Assembly: GCF_001645685.2 (NCBI RefSeq)
Contig: NZ_CP017080.1
Span: 4,021,051-4,085,050 of the forward strand
Direction of reading: 5' to 3'
Length of the DNA stretch: 64,000 nucleotides
From: Peribacillus muralis
Lineage (GTDB): Bacteria > Bacillota > Bacilli > Bacillales > DSM-1321
Shown here: piece by piece, positions 35,100-44,057 of the stretch
Numbering within the stretch: the stretch's first letter is position 1
Layout: the number at the start of each line of letters is the position of its first letter
Notes under the pieces: model-generated
Told to the model about the DNA's origin: nothing
Database searches by the model: none
What the model saw: only the letters and a program-made list of their open reading frames with translations
Translations under genes and position numbers: made by a program

Positions 35100-36611
35100 T
35101 CAGTAATGCTTAATCGGATCGACCTTTTCTTTAGTATAGTGGGCTGCGGATGAACCAGCTAGTTTGCCAAAGACGGCCCCGGACATCAACCCGGATCCGC
35201 CTGGGTAGTTTTCATAAAAAATCCCCCCAATCATTTCACCAGCCGCAAAGAGTCCTCTTATCGGCTGTTCTTCTTTGTCCAATACATGTCCCGTTGCATC
35301 TACTTGTAAACCACCGAATGAGAAGGTGATTCCGCACGTTACAGGGAAAGCGTAGAATGGACCTTGCTCGATTCGGAGTGCCCAGTTCGATTTAGGAGGA
35401 GTGATTCCTTTCGTTCCTTTGCCATCTTTCTCGGCGGGTCTGTATTCGCCATCTTGTACGGCATTGTTATAGTCTTCAATCGTTTTAAGAAATTGTTTTT
35501 GATTGACGGGCAATGAACCGGCCAACTCCGCAAGTGTATCCGCTGTATAATAAGTTGCTTCTTCCAGGTCATATTCCTTACGCAGCATCGGGCGGACCTG
35601 TGCATCATAAATTTGGTATGCAACATATCCAGGCTGCTTCAATACCTCACGGCCGTATTTGGCATAGGTGTAATTTCGTAAATCCGCGCCTTCATCAACG
35701 AACCGCTTCCCTTCGTTATTAAGCATGATGCTGTAAGGATACGAATGCTTTTTGAAAATATCGCCGGGCTTCGTGAAATCCCCCACTTTTGGTGCGTTAT
35801 AATCCGTCCCGATGGAATGGCACCCGGACCACTGACCAAATTTTTGAGCCCCGACTGCCAAAGCCATGGAAATGCCGTCCCCTGTGTTGAACTCGGTTCC
35901 ACGAACAATAGCCGCTTCCCATTCGTCCCCCATATTTTCACTTCTCATTTCCTTATTTGCTTCAAAGCCGCCACAAGCCAAAACAACGCCAGATGTCTCG
36001 ACCTTCACCACTTCATGATCCTTCTCGACAACGATACCGGTTATGGCGTCACGCTCCAAAACAAGCTCCACAGCTCGTGCACCGTACCAAACATCGATGC
36101 CCATTTCTTCCGTCCGCGCAAAGAGGCGTCTCATTAAGCCAACGCCTTTATCCTCCGTCTTGATGGGCAAACCTCCCCAAAAAATGCGCTTGCCGTCTTG
36201 CAGGAAAGATTGATTTTCCTCATTCAATTCGAATTTGATTCCTTGATCACGCATCCACACAACCGTTTCATAAGATTTGGAAACGAGCTGTAACGCTAAC
36301 TCTGGATTGCTTCGTCCGCCTGTTACCCGCATTAAATCACCGTAATAATCGGATTCCGTGTATGCAGGCATTACAATCGACTCGGATTGTTTCTCTGTTA
36401 AGTCAGGTATTATATTCTTGATTGCATTCAAGTCATTGTAAGCAACCCGAATGGCTCCATCCGTGAAGAAAGAGTTCCCTCCGCGCTTTTCCACTGGTCC
36501 CCGTTCCAATACAAGAACTCTGGCACCTCCCTCTTTTGCTGAGATCGCGGCACATAAAGCTGCGTTTCCTGCACCAACTACAACTACATCATACTTTTCT
36601 GCCTTCATCAT
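35100..36611 (-). CDS. tcuA: FAD-dependent tricarballylate dehydrogenase (TcuA-like)
   Basis: Flavoprotein of the fumarate reductase/succinate dehydrogenase group; TcuA oxidises tricarballylate to cis-aconitate. N-terminal FAD-binding GAGNAALCAAISA (Rossmann motif, residues about 13-25), ERGPVEKRGGNSFFTDGAIR, ACGGFEANKEM, RGTEFNTGDGI and C-terminal GAGEMIGGIFYENYPGGSGLMSG-like FAD contacts are visible. ATG 36611 is chosen because AGGAGGGG lies 5 nt upstream; the open frame beyond it is not conserved. 503 aa. It is divergent from a LysR gene and close to a CitMHS carrier, which fits a tricarboxylate role. TcuB, the usual electron-transfer partner, is absent. Confidence 0.85.
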   Translation of the reverse strand: MMKAEKYDVVVVGAGNAALCAAISAKEGGARVLVLERGPVEKRGGNSFFTDGAIRVAYNDLNAIKNIIPDLTEKQSESIVMPAYTESDYYGDLMRVTGGRSNPELALQLVSKSYETVVWMRDQGIKFELNEENQSFLQDGKRIFWGGLPIKTEDKGVGLMRRLFARTEEMGIDVWYGARAVELVLERDAITGIVVEKDHEVVKVETSGVVLACGGFEANKEMRSENMGDEWEAAIVRGTEFNTGDGISMALAVGAQKFGQWSGCHSIGTDYNAPKVGDFTKPGDIFKKHSYPYSIMLNNEGKRFVDEGADLRNYTYAKYGREVLKQPGYVAYQIYDAQVRPMLRKEYDLEEATYYTADTLAELAGSLPVNQKQFLKTIEDYNNAVQDGEYRPAEKDGKGTKGITPPKSNWALRIEQGPFYAFPVTCGITFSFGGLQVDATGHVLDKEEQPIRGLFAAGEMIGGIFYENYPGGSGLMSGAVFGKLAGSSAAHYTKEKVDPIKHY

Positions 36612-36865
36612 TTTTACCCCTCCTGTTAAGTAATGATGACTCTTCATATAAATGATAAGGGAAAGTGATGGATAAAAATAATATTGATTTTTTATTCGTT
36701 GCCATAGAAAAAGATTATGACTCAACCTATCATGAGTCTCCTGAATCTCTTAAAAAAGATAGATTTCTTTTTTCAATAGTTGTATTATACTTTTAGAAAT
36801 TAAATCCATTTTAGATATTTTCAAATACATATAAAAAATTTTTATGGTTGGGGGATAAATTTTTT

Positions 36866-37726
36866 ATGGATGAAAAAGATTGGCAGATTTTATTGACTCT
36901 TCATGAAGAAAAAAATATAACAAAGGCAGCACAACGACTATTTATTTCGCAGCCCGCTTTAACGTACCGCATAAAACAATTGGAAAAAGAATTTAAAACA
37001 AATTTAATCTCAAGAGGAAAAAGAGGGATCGAGTTTACTGTTAAAGGAGAGTATCTAGTCCACTATTCAAGAGAGATGCGCAACCAGCTGCGAGATGCAA
37101 AAGAACATATTTCAAATTTAGAAGATAAAGTGAAAGGGACATTACGTTTGGGTGTATCAGGCTTGTTTGCCAGGTATAAACTGCCCCTATTATTAAAAGA
37201 ATTCCTCTCCCTATATCCCGATGTGGAAATCAGTTTGCAAACGGGCTGGAGCTCCGAAATTCATCAAATGCTTCAAAAAGAAGAAGCGCATCTCGGGATA
37301 GTCAGAGGTCCTTACAAATGGCAGGAAAATAAAATGTTGTTTCAGGAAGAAAGGATTTGTATTGCCTCCAGTAAAAAGATCGAATTAAAAGAACTTCCTT
37401 TCCTTCCTAGAATTAATTACGAGACAGACCAATCGTTACGGAATACCATTGAAAGCTGGTGGCAGGAAACATTTACGGTACCGCCTAAAATTTCAATGGA
37501 GGTAGATCGAATCGAAACATGTAAAGAGCTGGTTCTTCATGGTTTGGGGTATGCCATTTTACCGGAGATTTGCATTAAAAAGGATGAACCCCTGTATACT
37601 TTCCCGATTACATTACGTGATGATAGCCATTTACTTAGAGAAACTTGGGTTTTTTATCGGGATGTGACTACCGATTTGGCACAAGTGAAGGCATTTATTG
37701 ATTTTCTTAATGATTCAAAACAATGA
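36866..37726 (+). CDS. LysR-family regulator, probable TcuR-type
   Basis: 286 aa. HTH at residues 1-60 (LTLHEEKNITKAAQRLFISQPALTYRIKQLEKEF) and a substrate-binding domain. ATG 36866 follows GGGGG by about 10 nt; a TTG at 36848 is in frame but less well placed. It is divergent from the tcuA-like gene and just upstream of the two transporter genes, so it probably activates tricarballylate/citrate use in response to a tricarboxylate. Confidence 0.88.
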   Translation: MDEKDWQILLTLHEEKNITKAAQRLFISQPALTYRIKQLEKEFKTNLISRGKRGIEFTVKGEYLVHYSREMRNQLRDAKEHISNLEDKVKGTLRLGVSGLFARYKLPLLLKEFLSLYPDVEISLQTGWSSEIHQMLQKEEAHLGIVRGPYKWQENKMLFQEERICIASSKKIELKELPFLPRINYETDQSLRNTIESWWQETFTVPPKISMEVDRIETCKELVLHGLGYAILPEICIKKDEPLYTFPITLRDDSHLLRETWVFYRDVTTDLAQVKAFIDFLNDSKQ

Positions 37727-37772
37727 AAACAAGACGAAACGAAAATTGACCTATTACAAAGGAAGAGTATGA

Positions 37773-38897
37773 ATGAAAAAGTGGAATTTACATAATGCAA
37801 GCAAGACCATCCAATTTGCCGCTGCCCTGCTTATCGCTTTTACTGGAGGCTGTCTTTTCTCTCTTATCAGGTTGCCCATCCCCTGGCTTCTGGGACCGAT
37901 GGCCGCACTATTAATAGCATCACGCTTCAAAAACGTTCAATTAATATGGCCCGTTTCCATAAGAAACGCTGGATTGATCATTGTTGGCTATTCGATTGGC
38001 ATCTCCTTTACCAAGAGCTCACTGGCCGATATGATCAATCACCTTCCCTCGATGTTGATCCTGACATCTTTGATTGTCCTTGTATGTGTATGTTCGGCTT
38101 TTGCTATGTCGAAGTATTCCGGCATTGACTATCCGACCTCCTTAACGAGCAGCATTCCGGGAGGCTTGTCACAAATCGTTGTTTTTGCAGAAGAAATGAA
38201 GGAGATTGATATTACGACAGTAACCTTTTTCCATGTTATAAGAGTGATCATGGTTGTTTTCTTAGTTCCTCTTTTCATTTTCAGTCCCATTTTTTCATCG
38301 GAAGGTACCATCAGCTCAACCAGAATCATGGATCCCGTGATTCCTCGCTGGAGTGATTTATACCCGCTTATCTTTCTTTTCGCCGTTATTTGTTTTCTCG
38401 CAGCAGTAATAGGGAAAAAAATCAAATTACCAGCTCCCTACTTTTTAAGCCCTGTAATCGCTGCTGCTGCAATGGGTCTTCTTGGCTTGCACGGACCGCC
38501 ACTTCCTCCGTCGCTTCTTGATTTATCTCAATTTATGGTTGGCGGTTATATCGGTTTACTATTAAAACCGGAACAGCTCGATCACAAAGGAAAAACCTTA
38601 TTTCTGGCTTTGATGAACGGACTGATATTAATCGGCGCAACCATGTTTTTTAGTTTTCTGCTGGCCCAGCATTATGATTTATCCCCTATTACGGGTTTTT
38701 TAAGTTTAGCCCCTGGCGGTATGGATCAAATGGGGTTGATCGCACAAGAAGTACATGCAGATGTATCAACCGTTACAAGCTATCAACTATTTCGGATGGC
38801 TTTCATTTACGCTGCAGTTCCCCCATTACTAAGATTGGTATTAAAGGTAAGTATAAGAAAAAGAGGCAAGAACCAGAATGGAAAACTACATGATTAA
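37773..38897 (+). CDS. AbrB-family membrane protein (PF05145-type)
   Basis: 374 aa with about ten helices in two related halves; SIPGGLSQIVVFAEE and LAPGGMDQMGLIAQEV mark the duplicated AbrB-type core. Despite the family name these are membrane proteins, not DNA-binding AbrB regulators. Their function is unclear. It begins 46 bp after the LysR stop and is probably co-transcribed with it. Its place between a TcuA-like enzyme and a citrate carrier suggests transport of, or tolerance to, tricarboxylates. Confidence 0.85.
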   Translation: MKKWNLHNASKTIQFAAALLIAFTGGCLFSLIRLPIPWLLGPMAALLIASRFKNVQLIWPVSIRNAGLIIVGYSIGISFTKSSLADMINHLPSMLILTSLIVLVCVCSAFAMSKYSGIDYPTSLTSSIPGGLSQIVVFAEEMKEIDITTVTFFHVIRVIMVVFLVPLFIFSPIFSSEGTISSTRIMDPVIPRWSDLYPLIFLFAVICFLAAVIGKKIKLPAPYFLSPVIAAAAMGLLGLHGPPLPPSLLDLSQFMVGGYIGLLLKPEQLDHKGKTLFLALMNGLILIGATMFFSFLLAQHYDLSPITGFLSLAPGGMDQMGLIAQEVHADVSTVTSYQLFRMAFIYAAVPPLLRLVLKVSIRKRGKNQNGKLHD

Positions 38898-38989
38898 TAT
38901 AGCCGGTTTGGGCATAGCTTGTGCTGTTCCCACCAGCTAAAACAACAGGAAAAAGCGTTGCTCAAGGATACGGAAAACGATTTATGAAG

Positions 38990-39040
38990 ACAAGAAGGTC
39001 ATCTTCCACAACATGTGGATGATGACCTTCTCTTTTTTTC
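38990..39040 (+). terminator. Strong terminator between AbrB-type and CitMHS genes
   Basis: GAAGGTCATC/GATGACCTTC outer stem with inner TCCAC/GTGGA, followed by TCTTTTTTT. It makes the CitMHS gene a separate unit. Confidence 0.92.
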
Positions 39041-39197
39041 AGGATAAATTTTTTTGATAGCGATGCAAAAAAAATATGTATTTAACTTATTGTTCTCCCT
39101 GTATTACCTTTAATAAAGAAAAGCGCATATACACAGTGTAAAACTGGATAATCCATCCGTTCATTTTTCCATTAGCCGTCAACCAACCAGAGATCGA

Positions 39198-39212
39198 TTG
39201 AAAGCGCATTCA
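39198..39212 (+). promoter_or_regulatory. Catabolite-responsive element (cre) before the CitMHS gene
   Basis: TTGAAAGCGCATTCA fits the relaxed cre consensus WTGNAANCGNWNNCW at every defined position and lies 20 bp before the start codon, where CcpA binding would repress in the presence of preferred sugars. Confidence 0.65.
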
Positions 39213-39232
39213 TTATTAGGAGGGATATAGTA

Positions 39233-40555
39233 ATGTTTCTAACGATTTTAGGCATCTCCATGGTTATCGTTTTTACCTATTTGATTATGTCCAAACGCTT
39301 GTCTCCCATTGTTGCTTTAACAATAGTTCCAATCGTTTTTGCGGCACTTGGCGGTTTTGGAAGTAAAATTGGCACGATGATGATGGATGGCATTAAGCTA
39401 GTCGCTCCTTCTGCCGCACTATTATTATTCGCCATCATGTTTTTTGGCATTATGATAGACACGGGCTTATTTGACCCGCTTATCAAAAAAATATTGGAAG
39501 TGGTCAAAGGAGATCCCGTCAAAATTTCGTTGGGTACCACCATACTTGCATTACTGGCGGCCTTGGATGGAGACGGAACAACCACGTATATCATTACGGT
39601 TTCAGCTATGTATCCCCTTTATAAACGCATCGGCATGAATCCTTTGGTTTTAGCCACAGTAGCCATGCTGGCTTTAAGTGTCATGAGCGGCATGACTCCC
39701 TGGGGCGGTCCTGCTACACGGGCCATTGCCGTGTTGGGACTCGATGCATCCGAATTTTTTCTTCCGCTTATTCCCACCATGATCGGTGGCGCTCTTTGGG
39801 TATTGTTCGTCGCCTTTATTTTAGGGAAAAAAGAACGCAAACGACTAGGTGTCATACAAACGGAAGAGTTAAATAGTGAAATAGCCGCTGCAATAGAAAA
39901 AGAAGATATTGAAACTTCACCATACATGAACCTTAAACGTCCTCGTTTTTTGTGGATTAACCTATCGATCGTTGTAGGGATCATGGTCACTCTTATCATG
40001 GGCTTGGTGCCTTCCCCTATTTTATTCCTGATCGGTTTCACGATTGCTTTAACGATGAACTACCCCGATTTGGACATGCAAAAGAACCGTATCCTGGCTC
40101 ATTCCGGAAACGCCTTGATCGTAGTTCTATTAGTTTTCGCGGCGGGAGTATTTGCAGGAATCTTTTCCGGCACAAAAATGGTGGATGCCATTGCGAATGG
40201 GCTCGTTGCGATAATACCAGCTTCATTAGGACAGTTTTTCCCTCTCATTGTTGGCCTTACAAGTATGCCCTTCACTTTTGTTTTATCGAATGATGCCTAT
40301 TATTTTGGCGTTCTCCCCATTCTTGCGGAAGCAGCTACAGCCTATGGAATCAGTCCGTTAGAAATTGCCAGGGCCTCCATCTTGGGACAGCCTGCGCATT
40401 TGATGAGCCCGCTTGTTGCATCAACCATCTTATTAGTTGGTATGGTAGGTAAAGACCTCGGGGAATATCAGAAATTCGCTTACAAATGGGCCATCTTGAC
40501 AACGTTAGTTCTAACTGTTTTAGCCATAATCAGTGGTGCCATTTCTTTTATGTAA
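39233..40555 (+). CDS. CitMHS-family citrate/tricarboxylate-metal transporter
   Basis: 440 aa with about 11-12 helices and CitMHS features: DTGLFDPLIKKIL, LAALDGDGTTTYIITVSAMYPLYKR, GMTPWGGPATRA and LSNDAYYFGVLPIL. Members of this family in Bacillus import citrate as a metal complex with protons. AGGAGGG lies 8 nt before ATG 39233. It is flanked by terminators and carries a cre box upstream. With the TcuA-like enzyme it would supply tricarballylate or citrate; the true substrate is not proven by sequence. Confidence 0.92.
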   Translation: MFLTILGISMVIVFTYLIMSKRLSPIVALTIVPIVFAALGGFGSKIGTMMMDGIKLVAPSAALLLFAIMFFGIMIDTGLFDPLIKKILEVVKGDPVKISLGTTILALLAALDGDGTTTYIITVSAMYPLYKRIGMNPLVLATVAMLALSVMSGMTPWGGPATRAIAVLGLDASEFFLPLIPTMIGGALWVLFVAFILGKKERKRLGVIQTEELNSEIAAAIEKEDIETSPYMNLKRPRFLWINLSIVVGIMVTLIMGLVPSPILFLIGFTIALTMNYPDLDMQKNRILAHSGNALIVVLLVFAAGVFAGIFSGTKMVDAIANGLVAIIPASLGQFFPLIVGLTSMPFTFVLSNDAYYFGVLPILAEAATAYGISPLEIARASILGQPAHLMSPLVASTILLVGMVGKDLGEYQKFAYKWAILTTLVLTVLAIISGAISFM

Positions 40556-40595
40556 ACAAATGACCTTACAGACTTGTTTGTAAGGTCATTTATCA
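40556..40595 (+). terminator. Terminator after the CitMHS gene
   Basis: AAATGACCTTACA/TGTAAGGTCATTT 13-bp stem with an 8-nt loop, overlapping the stop region. Confidence 0.9.
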
Positions 40596-40681
40596 TTTTC
40601 ATTCTAACTTTATATACATTGTATAGAAGCATCTTCTACGCATTAACGAATATCGTTATACTTACTCTTCTTATGGAAGAT

Positions 40682-41389
40682 TTACCAATCAGTTGGTTTT
40701 CCATCTCTGAAGAACCCGCCATTCGGTCCTTCAGGTCCAATCGTCGCTAACCATATAATGGCTTCAGCGGCTTCCTTTGGTGAGCTTGACGCGTACGGGC
40801 CCCCCATATCCGAACTTACCCATCCAGGATCGACCGCGTTTATTTTGATATCTCCTTTAATTTCCGTAGCCAACAATTGCGTCATTCCATTCAAGGCAAG
40901 CTTGGATACCTTATAAGCACCTGTTCCTTGAACGGACATCTCTCCCATTGATCCAAGCTCCGAAGACACATTAATGATTCTCCCATAGCCTCGCTTTTCC
41001 ATGAGCGGAATGAAGGAGCGGATGACAACGTAAGGGCCGAAGAAATTAGTTCTCATCGTTTTCTCCAGAATGGAAGGATCCATGTTAATCAACTTTTCAT
41101 CCCCATCTACATAAATGCCGGCATTATTGATCAATACATCCAACCTTCCATACTGCTCATTAACTTCAATCGCAGCTTGTCTGATGCTATCTTGTTTGTC
41201 CACATCCATCATCACATATGATACATCCAGATCCAATGCCTTCAGTTGTTCCACAGCTTCGTACCCCTTTTGGGAATCGCGACTAGACAGTATCACCTTA
41301 AACCCCTTCACAGCCAGTTGTTTAACCAGCTCATATCCAATTCCCCGGTTCCCGCCCGTAACAAAAGCAATTCGTTTATCACCTATCAT
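40682..41389 (-). CDS. Short-chain dehydrogenase/reductase, carbonyl-reductase-like
   Basis: 235-aa Rossmann oxidoreductase: NAD(P)-binding VTGGNRGIG (residues about 10-18), NNAG, catalytic Ser in NVSSELGS, Tyr/Lys in YKVSK, and the PGWVSSDMGG segment common in plant and bacterial carbonyl reductases. The Arg in SSRD suggests NADP preference. ATG 41389 is chosen because AAGGAGGAG lies 6 nt upstream. Substrate unknown. Confidence 0.92.
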   Translation of the reverse strand: MIGDKRIAFVTGGNRGIGYELVKQLAVKGFKVILSSRDSQKGYEAVEQLKALDLDVSYVMMDVDKQDSIRQAAIEVNEQYGRLDVLINNAGIYVDGDEKLINMDPSILEKTMRTNFFGPYVVIRSFIPLMEKRGYGRIINVSSELGSMGEMSVQGTGAYKVSKLALNGMTQLLATEIKGDIKINAVDPGWVSSDMGGPYASSSPKEAAEAIIWLATIGPEGPNGGFFRDGKPTDW

Positions 41390-41432
41390 CCAACTCCTCC
41401 TTTTCTTTTCTCCATCATGAAGATCATGCTTC

Positions 41433-41482
41433 CTCATCTACCCCGTTATTTCCGAAGATGAAGTAACGCACCCGTGGTTCAT
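41433..41482 (-). repeat. Possible degenerate dispersed-repeat copy without central hairpin
   Basis: CTACCCCGTTATTTCC followed by AAGTAACGCACCCGTGGTTC resembles the two outer arms. A related GAAGTAAGGCACCCTCGTTCATC is at 49998-50020. Low confidence. Confidence 0.35.
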
Positions 41483-42084
41483 CATTCTATATGGATAACA
41501 ATTTCAAGACCCGTTGGATATTCCGTAAAACTGTCGCTATATTCTTTAAAAACTAAGTCCATGCTTGTTAAATCGTCTGGTAACGGTGGAGAAACATTGA
41601 AGTTATATGTATAATGTCCTGTCAATCCTCCTGCCTGGTCCAACCAACAGTCATATTGTTCCCCTAAAAACAATCGAAAAGTATGATGAGGCTGCACGTC
41701 CATCGGTAAATCCCTTGCTTCATCCCAATCGATGTGAAGTTGAATTACACTCGCATTCTCATACTGTCGAATAACGGTTACCGAATAGATCTTATCGTCA
41801 TTTTCTACTGATTTTAAAATCGGTATGTGTTTTCTGAATCCAGCCGGTTCTATACGAGGCTTAAAGTAGTGGTCCGTTTTCATTGACCAGAATAACGACT
41901 TTAAAAAATCTTCATACAGATTATACTTTAAACCCCACTTAGAAATAACATCCTCAGGTGGAAAGCCTGGGTTGTCGTTTGATATGTCCTTCCGTTGTCT
42001 TAGTAAGGCACAAAGTTGTTCATCTATTGAATGAACCCTTTCGTCATAATGCTCGATTGGCTGTTCGAATGGCATTCGTTTCAT
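41482..42084 (-). CDS. Conserved hypothetical protein, 200 aa
   Basis: An N-terminal helical part (YDERVHSIDEQLCALLRQRKDISNDNPGFPPEDVISKWG) that resembles a chorismate-mutase-like helix, then a beta-rich part with an LGEQYDCWLDQAGGLTGHY segment. ATG 42084 is chosen because GAGGAGGG overlaps the previous in-frame ATG. Function unknown. Confidence 0.7.
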   Translation of the reverse strand: MKRMPFEQPIEHYDERVHSIDEQLCALLRQRKDISNDNPGFPPEDVISKWGLKYNLYEDFLKSLFWSMKTDHYFKPRIEPAGFRKHIPILKSVENDDKIYSVTVIRQYENASVIQLHIDWDEARDLPMDVQPHHTFRLFLGEQYDCWLDQAGGLTGHYTYNFNVSPPLPDDLTSMDLVFKEYSDSFTEYPTGLEIVIHIE

Positions 42085-42100
42085 GGTATCCCTCCTCATT

Positions 42101-42259
42101 TTATTTCAAATGCAACTCCTTAGCTGCTTCCTTTAATTTGATATCAATTTCAGAGTTCGTCCCCTTAAAGAGTGTAACGCTGGGAAGTGTAAAATCATAA
42201 TCCTCTCCAAAGCACCCTGTTAAAGAAAAGGCCAATAACAATCCAATAAATAGCTCCAC
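42101..42259 (-). pseudogene. Truncated/frameshifted small lipoprotein gene
   Basis: Frame from GTG 42259 reads a lipoprotein signal peptide with lipobox SLTGC and FGEDYDFTLPSVTLFKG, then a short helix ending at TAA 42101 (52 aa). The good ribosome site AGAGGAAAC instead serves an ATG at 42273 that is in a different frame (MYKWLCGAIYW...). One base removed would join them. Bacillus relatives are longer, so this looks like a truncated, frameshifted remnant. Confidence 0.5.
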
Positions 42260-42422
42260 ATAACCATTTATACATGTTTCCTCTTATGAATCGGAGCTCA
42301 TTAAGCCTTACACCCTTAGATTTCCTTAAAAAGGGCTGACCTGCCCATTTCGAAGTACAGCATCTGGGATTCTATAAAACTAGCTCGAGCAAAGTCTGAC
42401 GGAAATGTGACGGTACGAAAAA

Positions 42423-42620
42423 TTAATTATAAACGTTCGATCTGCTTTGTTTCTTATGTTGGGATAAACGATAAAGGCCAGTAATGAGGTAGTACAGAAA
42501 GAAGTAACCAAACAGAATAATGGTAGGTCCTTTATTGGCGAAGATATTTATAAAGATAAAACCCGAAATGAGAAACGTCAACGAAACTATAAAATTGAAT
42601 GTATAACTTTTATTATTCAC
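42423..42620 (-). CDS. Small membrane protein, 65 aa
   Basis: Two hydrophobic segments (FIVSLTFLISGFIFINIF; TIILFGYFFLYYLITGLY) and a basic tail. GTG 42620 follows AGAGGTGATTTCA. The gene at 56120 encodes a protein of similar length, helix layout and LFG(V)Y motif with an identical AGAGGTGATTT leader, so they are probably paralogues. Confidence 0.65.
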   Translation of the reverse strand: MNNKSYTFNFIVSLTFLISGFIFINIFANKGPTIILFGYFFLYYLITGLYRLSQHKKQSRSNVYN

Positions 42621-42843
42621 TGAAATCACCTCTAACTAATTTTACCATTAATATACTTTTTTAGAAATGACCTGCACATCATGAAGAAACTATGTTGAAC
42701 TTTGGCCGTTATACAACTTACATTTCTTTTCAAAAGACGGTTTCAGTAAGTTGTCTATAGCTGCTGGTTGACAATGCATTTTAGATTGATTTCCTCCATT
42801 ACACGACTACAAAAAAAGGATATACTGCTAATAGTGGGGGCAG

Positions 42844-43209
42844 GTGAGTTTTTCGTTAAATTATTTCATTTTCATGTTGATCTTTTTGATCGTTTCCATG
42901 GTGTTTGAACGTTTGTTGAGGAAGAAATTGAAGATTCCTAAAAGGAAATGGACGTTCTATAAAGGGGTCAATCGATTTCAGAGATGGATTGAATTGGCTT
43001 TACTAATAGCTTTTTTAATATCAATATAGGTAGTTGATAATCTTTACCTTTGGCTAATTGGCTATTTTGTCATCTCAGCAATTTTTCGTGCTTTCATGGA
43101 ATGGAAATTTAAAAAAGATGAAGATAAGGAATTCATTTTAACTTTATACAATCTTTTTATTTATCTTGTTATATGGATTGTAGGCCTTTATATTCTTCAA
43201 GTGAACTAA
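42844..43209 (+). pseudogene. DUF4181-type membrane protein interrupted by an in-frame TAG
   Basis: From GTG 42844 (GGGGGCAGGTGA context) the frame encodes FERLLRKKLKIPKRKWTFYKGVNRFQRWIE and a helix, then TAG at 43027-43029. It then continues in the same frame with LWLIGYFVISAIFRAFMEWKFKKDEDKEFILTL and a last helix to TAA 43207. The joined 121-aa product has the length and motifs of DUF4181 proteins, so a single nonsense change is the simplest explanation. Confidence 0.75.
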
Positions 43210-43221
43210 TAATCAATAAAG

Positions 43222-43258
43222 CTTAACACCCCGTTCTAGAGTCAGGACGGGGTTAAAA
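43222..43258 (+). terminator. Hairpin after the DUF4181 pseudogene
   Basis: CCCCGT/ACGGGG stem extended by AACA/TTAA-like pairs, 12-nt loop. Confidence 0.6.
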
Positions 43259-43365
43259 TTCAGACAGAACTATTCATGTGTTGTCCCTACTGGTTAAGGC
43301 GAAAGTAAAGGCAACCACAATTACTCCAATGTGTTCATCCAAAGAAAGTAACTCGAATCCTTGGA

Positions 43366-43653
43366 TTAAATCCATATATTATTTTCAGCAGTTAGTTTGA
43401 CATTCGTTTCACCAGTGTTGACTACACCTTTAGGCTCTATCAGCATTATATGGCATTCATTTTCAGCATACGGCTTATGCTCCACGCCTTTTGGTATCAC
43501 ATACATTTCTCCTTTGGAAAGTTTAACCTCCCCATCTCGGAATGCGATGGACATTTCGCCGTCCATCACGATGAATACCTCATCGGTGTCTTTATGATCG
43601 TGCCATACAAAATCCCCCAGAATCTTAACTAGCTTAATCTGATAGTCGTTCAT
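43366..43653 (-). CDS. Cupin-domain protein, annotated from the first usable ATG
   Basis: 95-aa single-domain cupin: WHDHKDTDEVFIVMDGEM (metal-binding His/Glu pattern) and GEMYVIPKGVEHKPYAENECHIMLIEP. The open frame extends upstream to about 43731 and encodes INLSEKLSKFSEHWSPKVIGE, which matches the usual N-terminus of such cupins. However, no ATG, GTG or TTG occurs there. An AGGGGGG site lies 6 nt before an ATC codon at 43731. Either a non-standard start is used or the original start codon has mutated. Confidence 0.75.
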   Translation of the reverse strand: MNDYQIKLVKILGDFVWHDHKDTDEVFIVMDGEMSIAFRDGEVKLSKGEMYVIPKGVEHKPYAENECHIMLIEPKGVVNTGETNVKLTAENNIWI

Positions 43654-43731
43654 TTCACCAATGACTTTGGGCGACCAATGTTCACTGAATTTGGATAATT
43701 TCTCGCTTAGATTAATAGCATTATAATCGAT

Positions 43732-44057
43732 ATAAATCCCCCCTGAGATATTCTCACCCTTTTTTCACATGATGAATTAATAACCATTTCGATAAAGATC
43801 TCAAGTCTCCACGGCGTTCAAATAATAAAAAAAGGGCTATGAATGGCTAATATGAATAAAGGAACATAAATGTATGTATCGTACCTTTTGCCACATTCAC
43901 AAGCATCCTTCCACTTGCTTGACCTTTAAGTAGGTGGAACATCTGGGAATTACATGTTTCCATCTGGATAAGTTTATCCCCCCGAATAATAAAATGGGAG
44001 ACAGCAGGGCCGTTGGCAGCACATATCATATATGTCCACACGTTTATAAAACTAACA
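43732..44057. other. Region without a supported gene
   Basis: A 64-codon minus-strand frame (43847-44041) exists but has no ribosome site or family signature. A short AT-rich run and GGGGGG site upstream of the cupin lie at the left end. Confidence 0.35.

Noticed and set aside
43847..44041. 64-codon minus-strand ORF (MWTYMICAANG...)
   Set aside because: No ribosome site, no family signal and atypical composition; probably chance.
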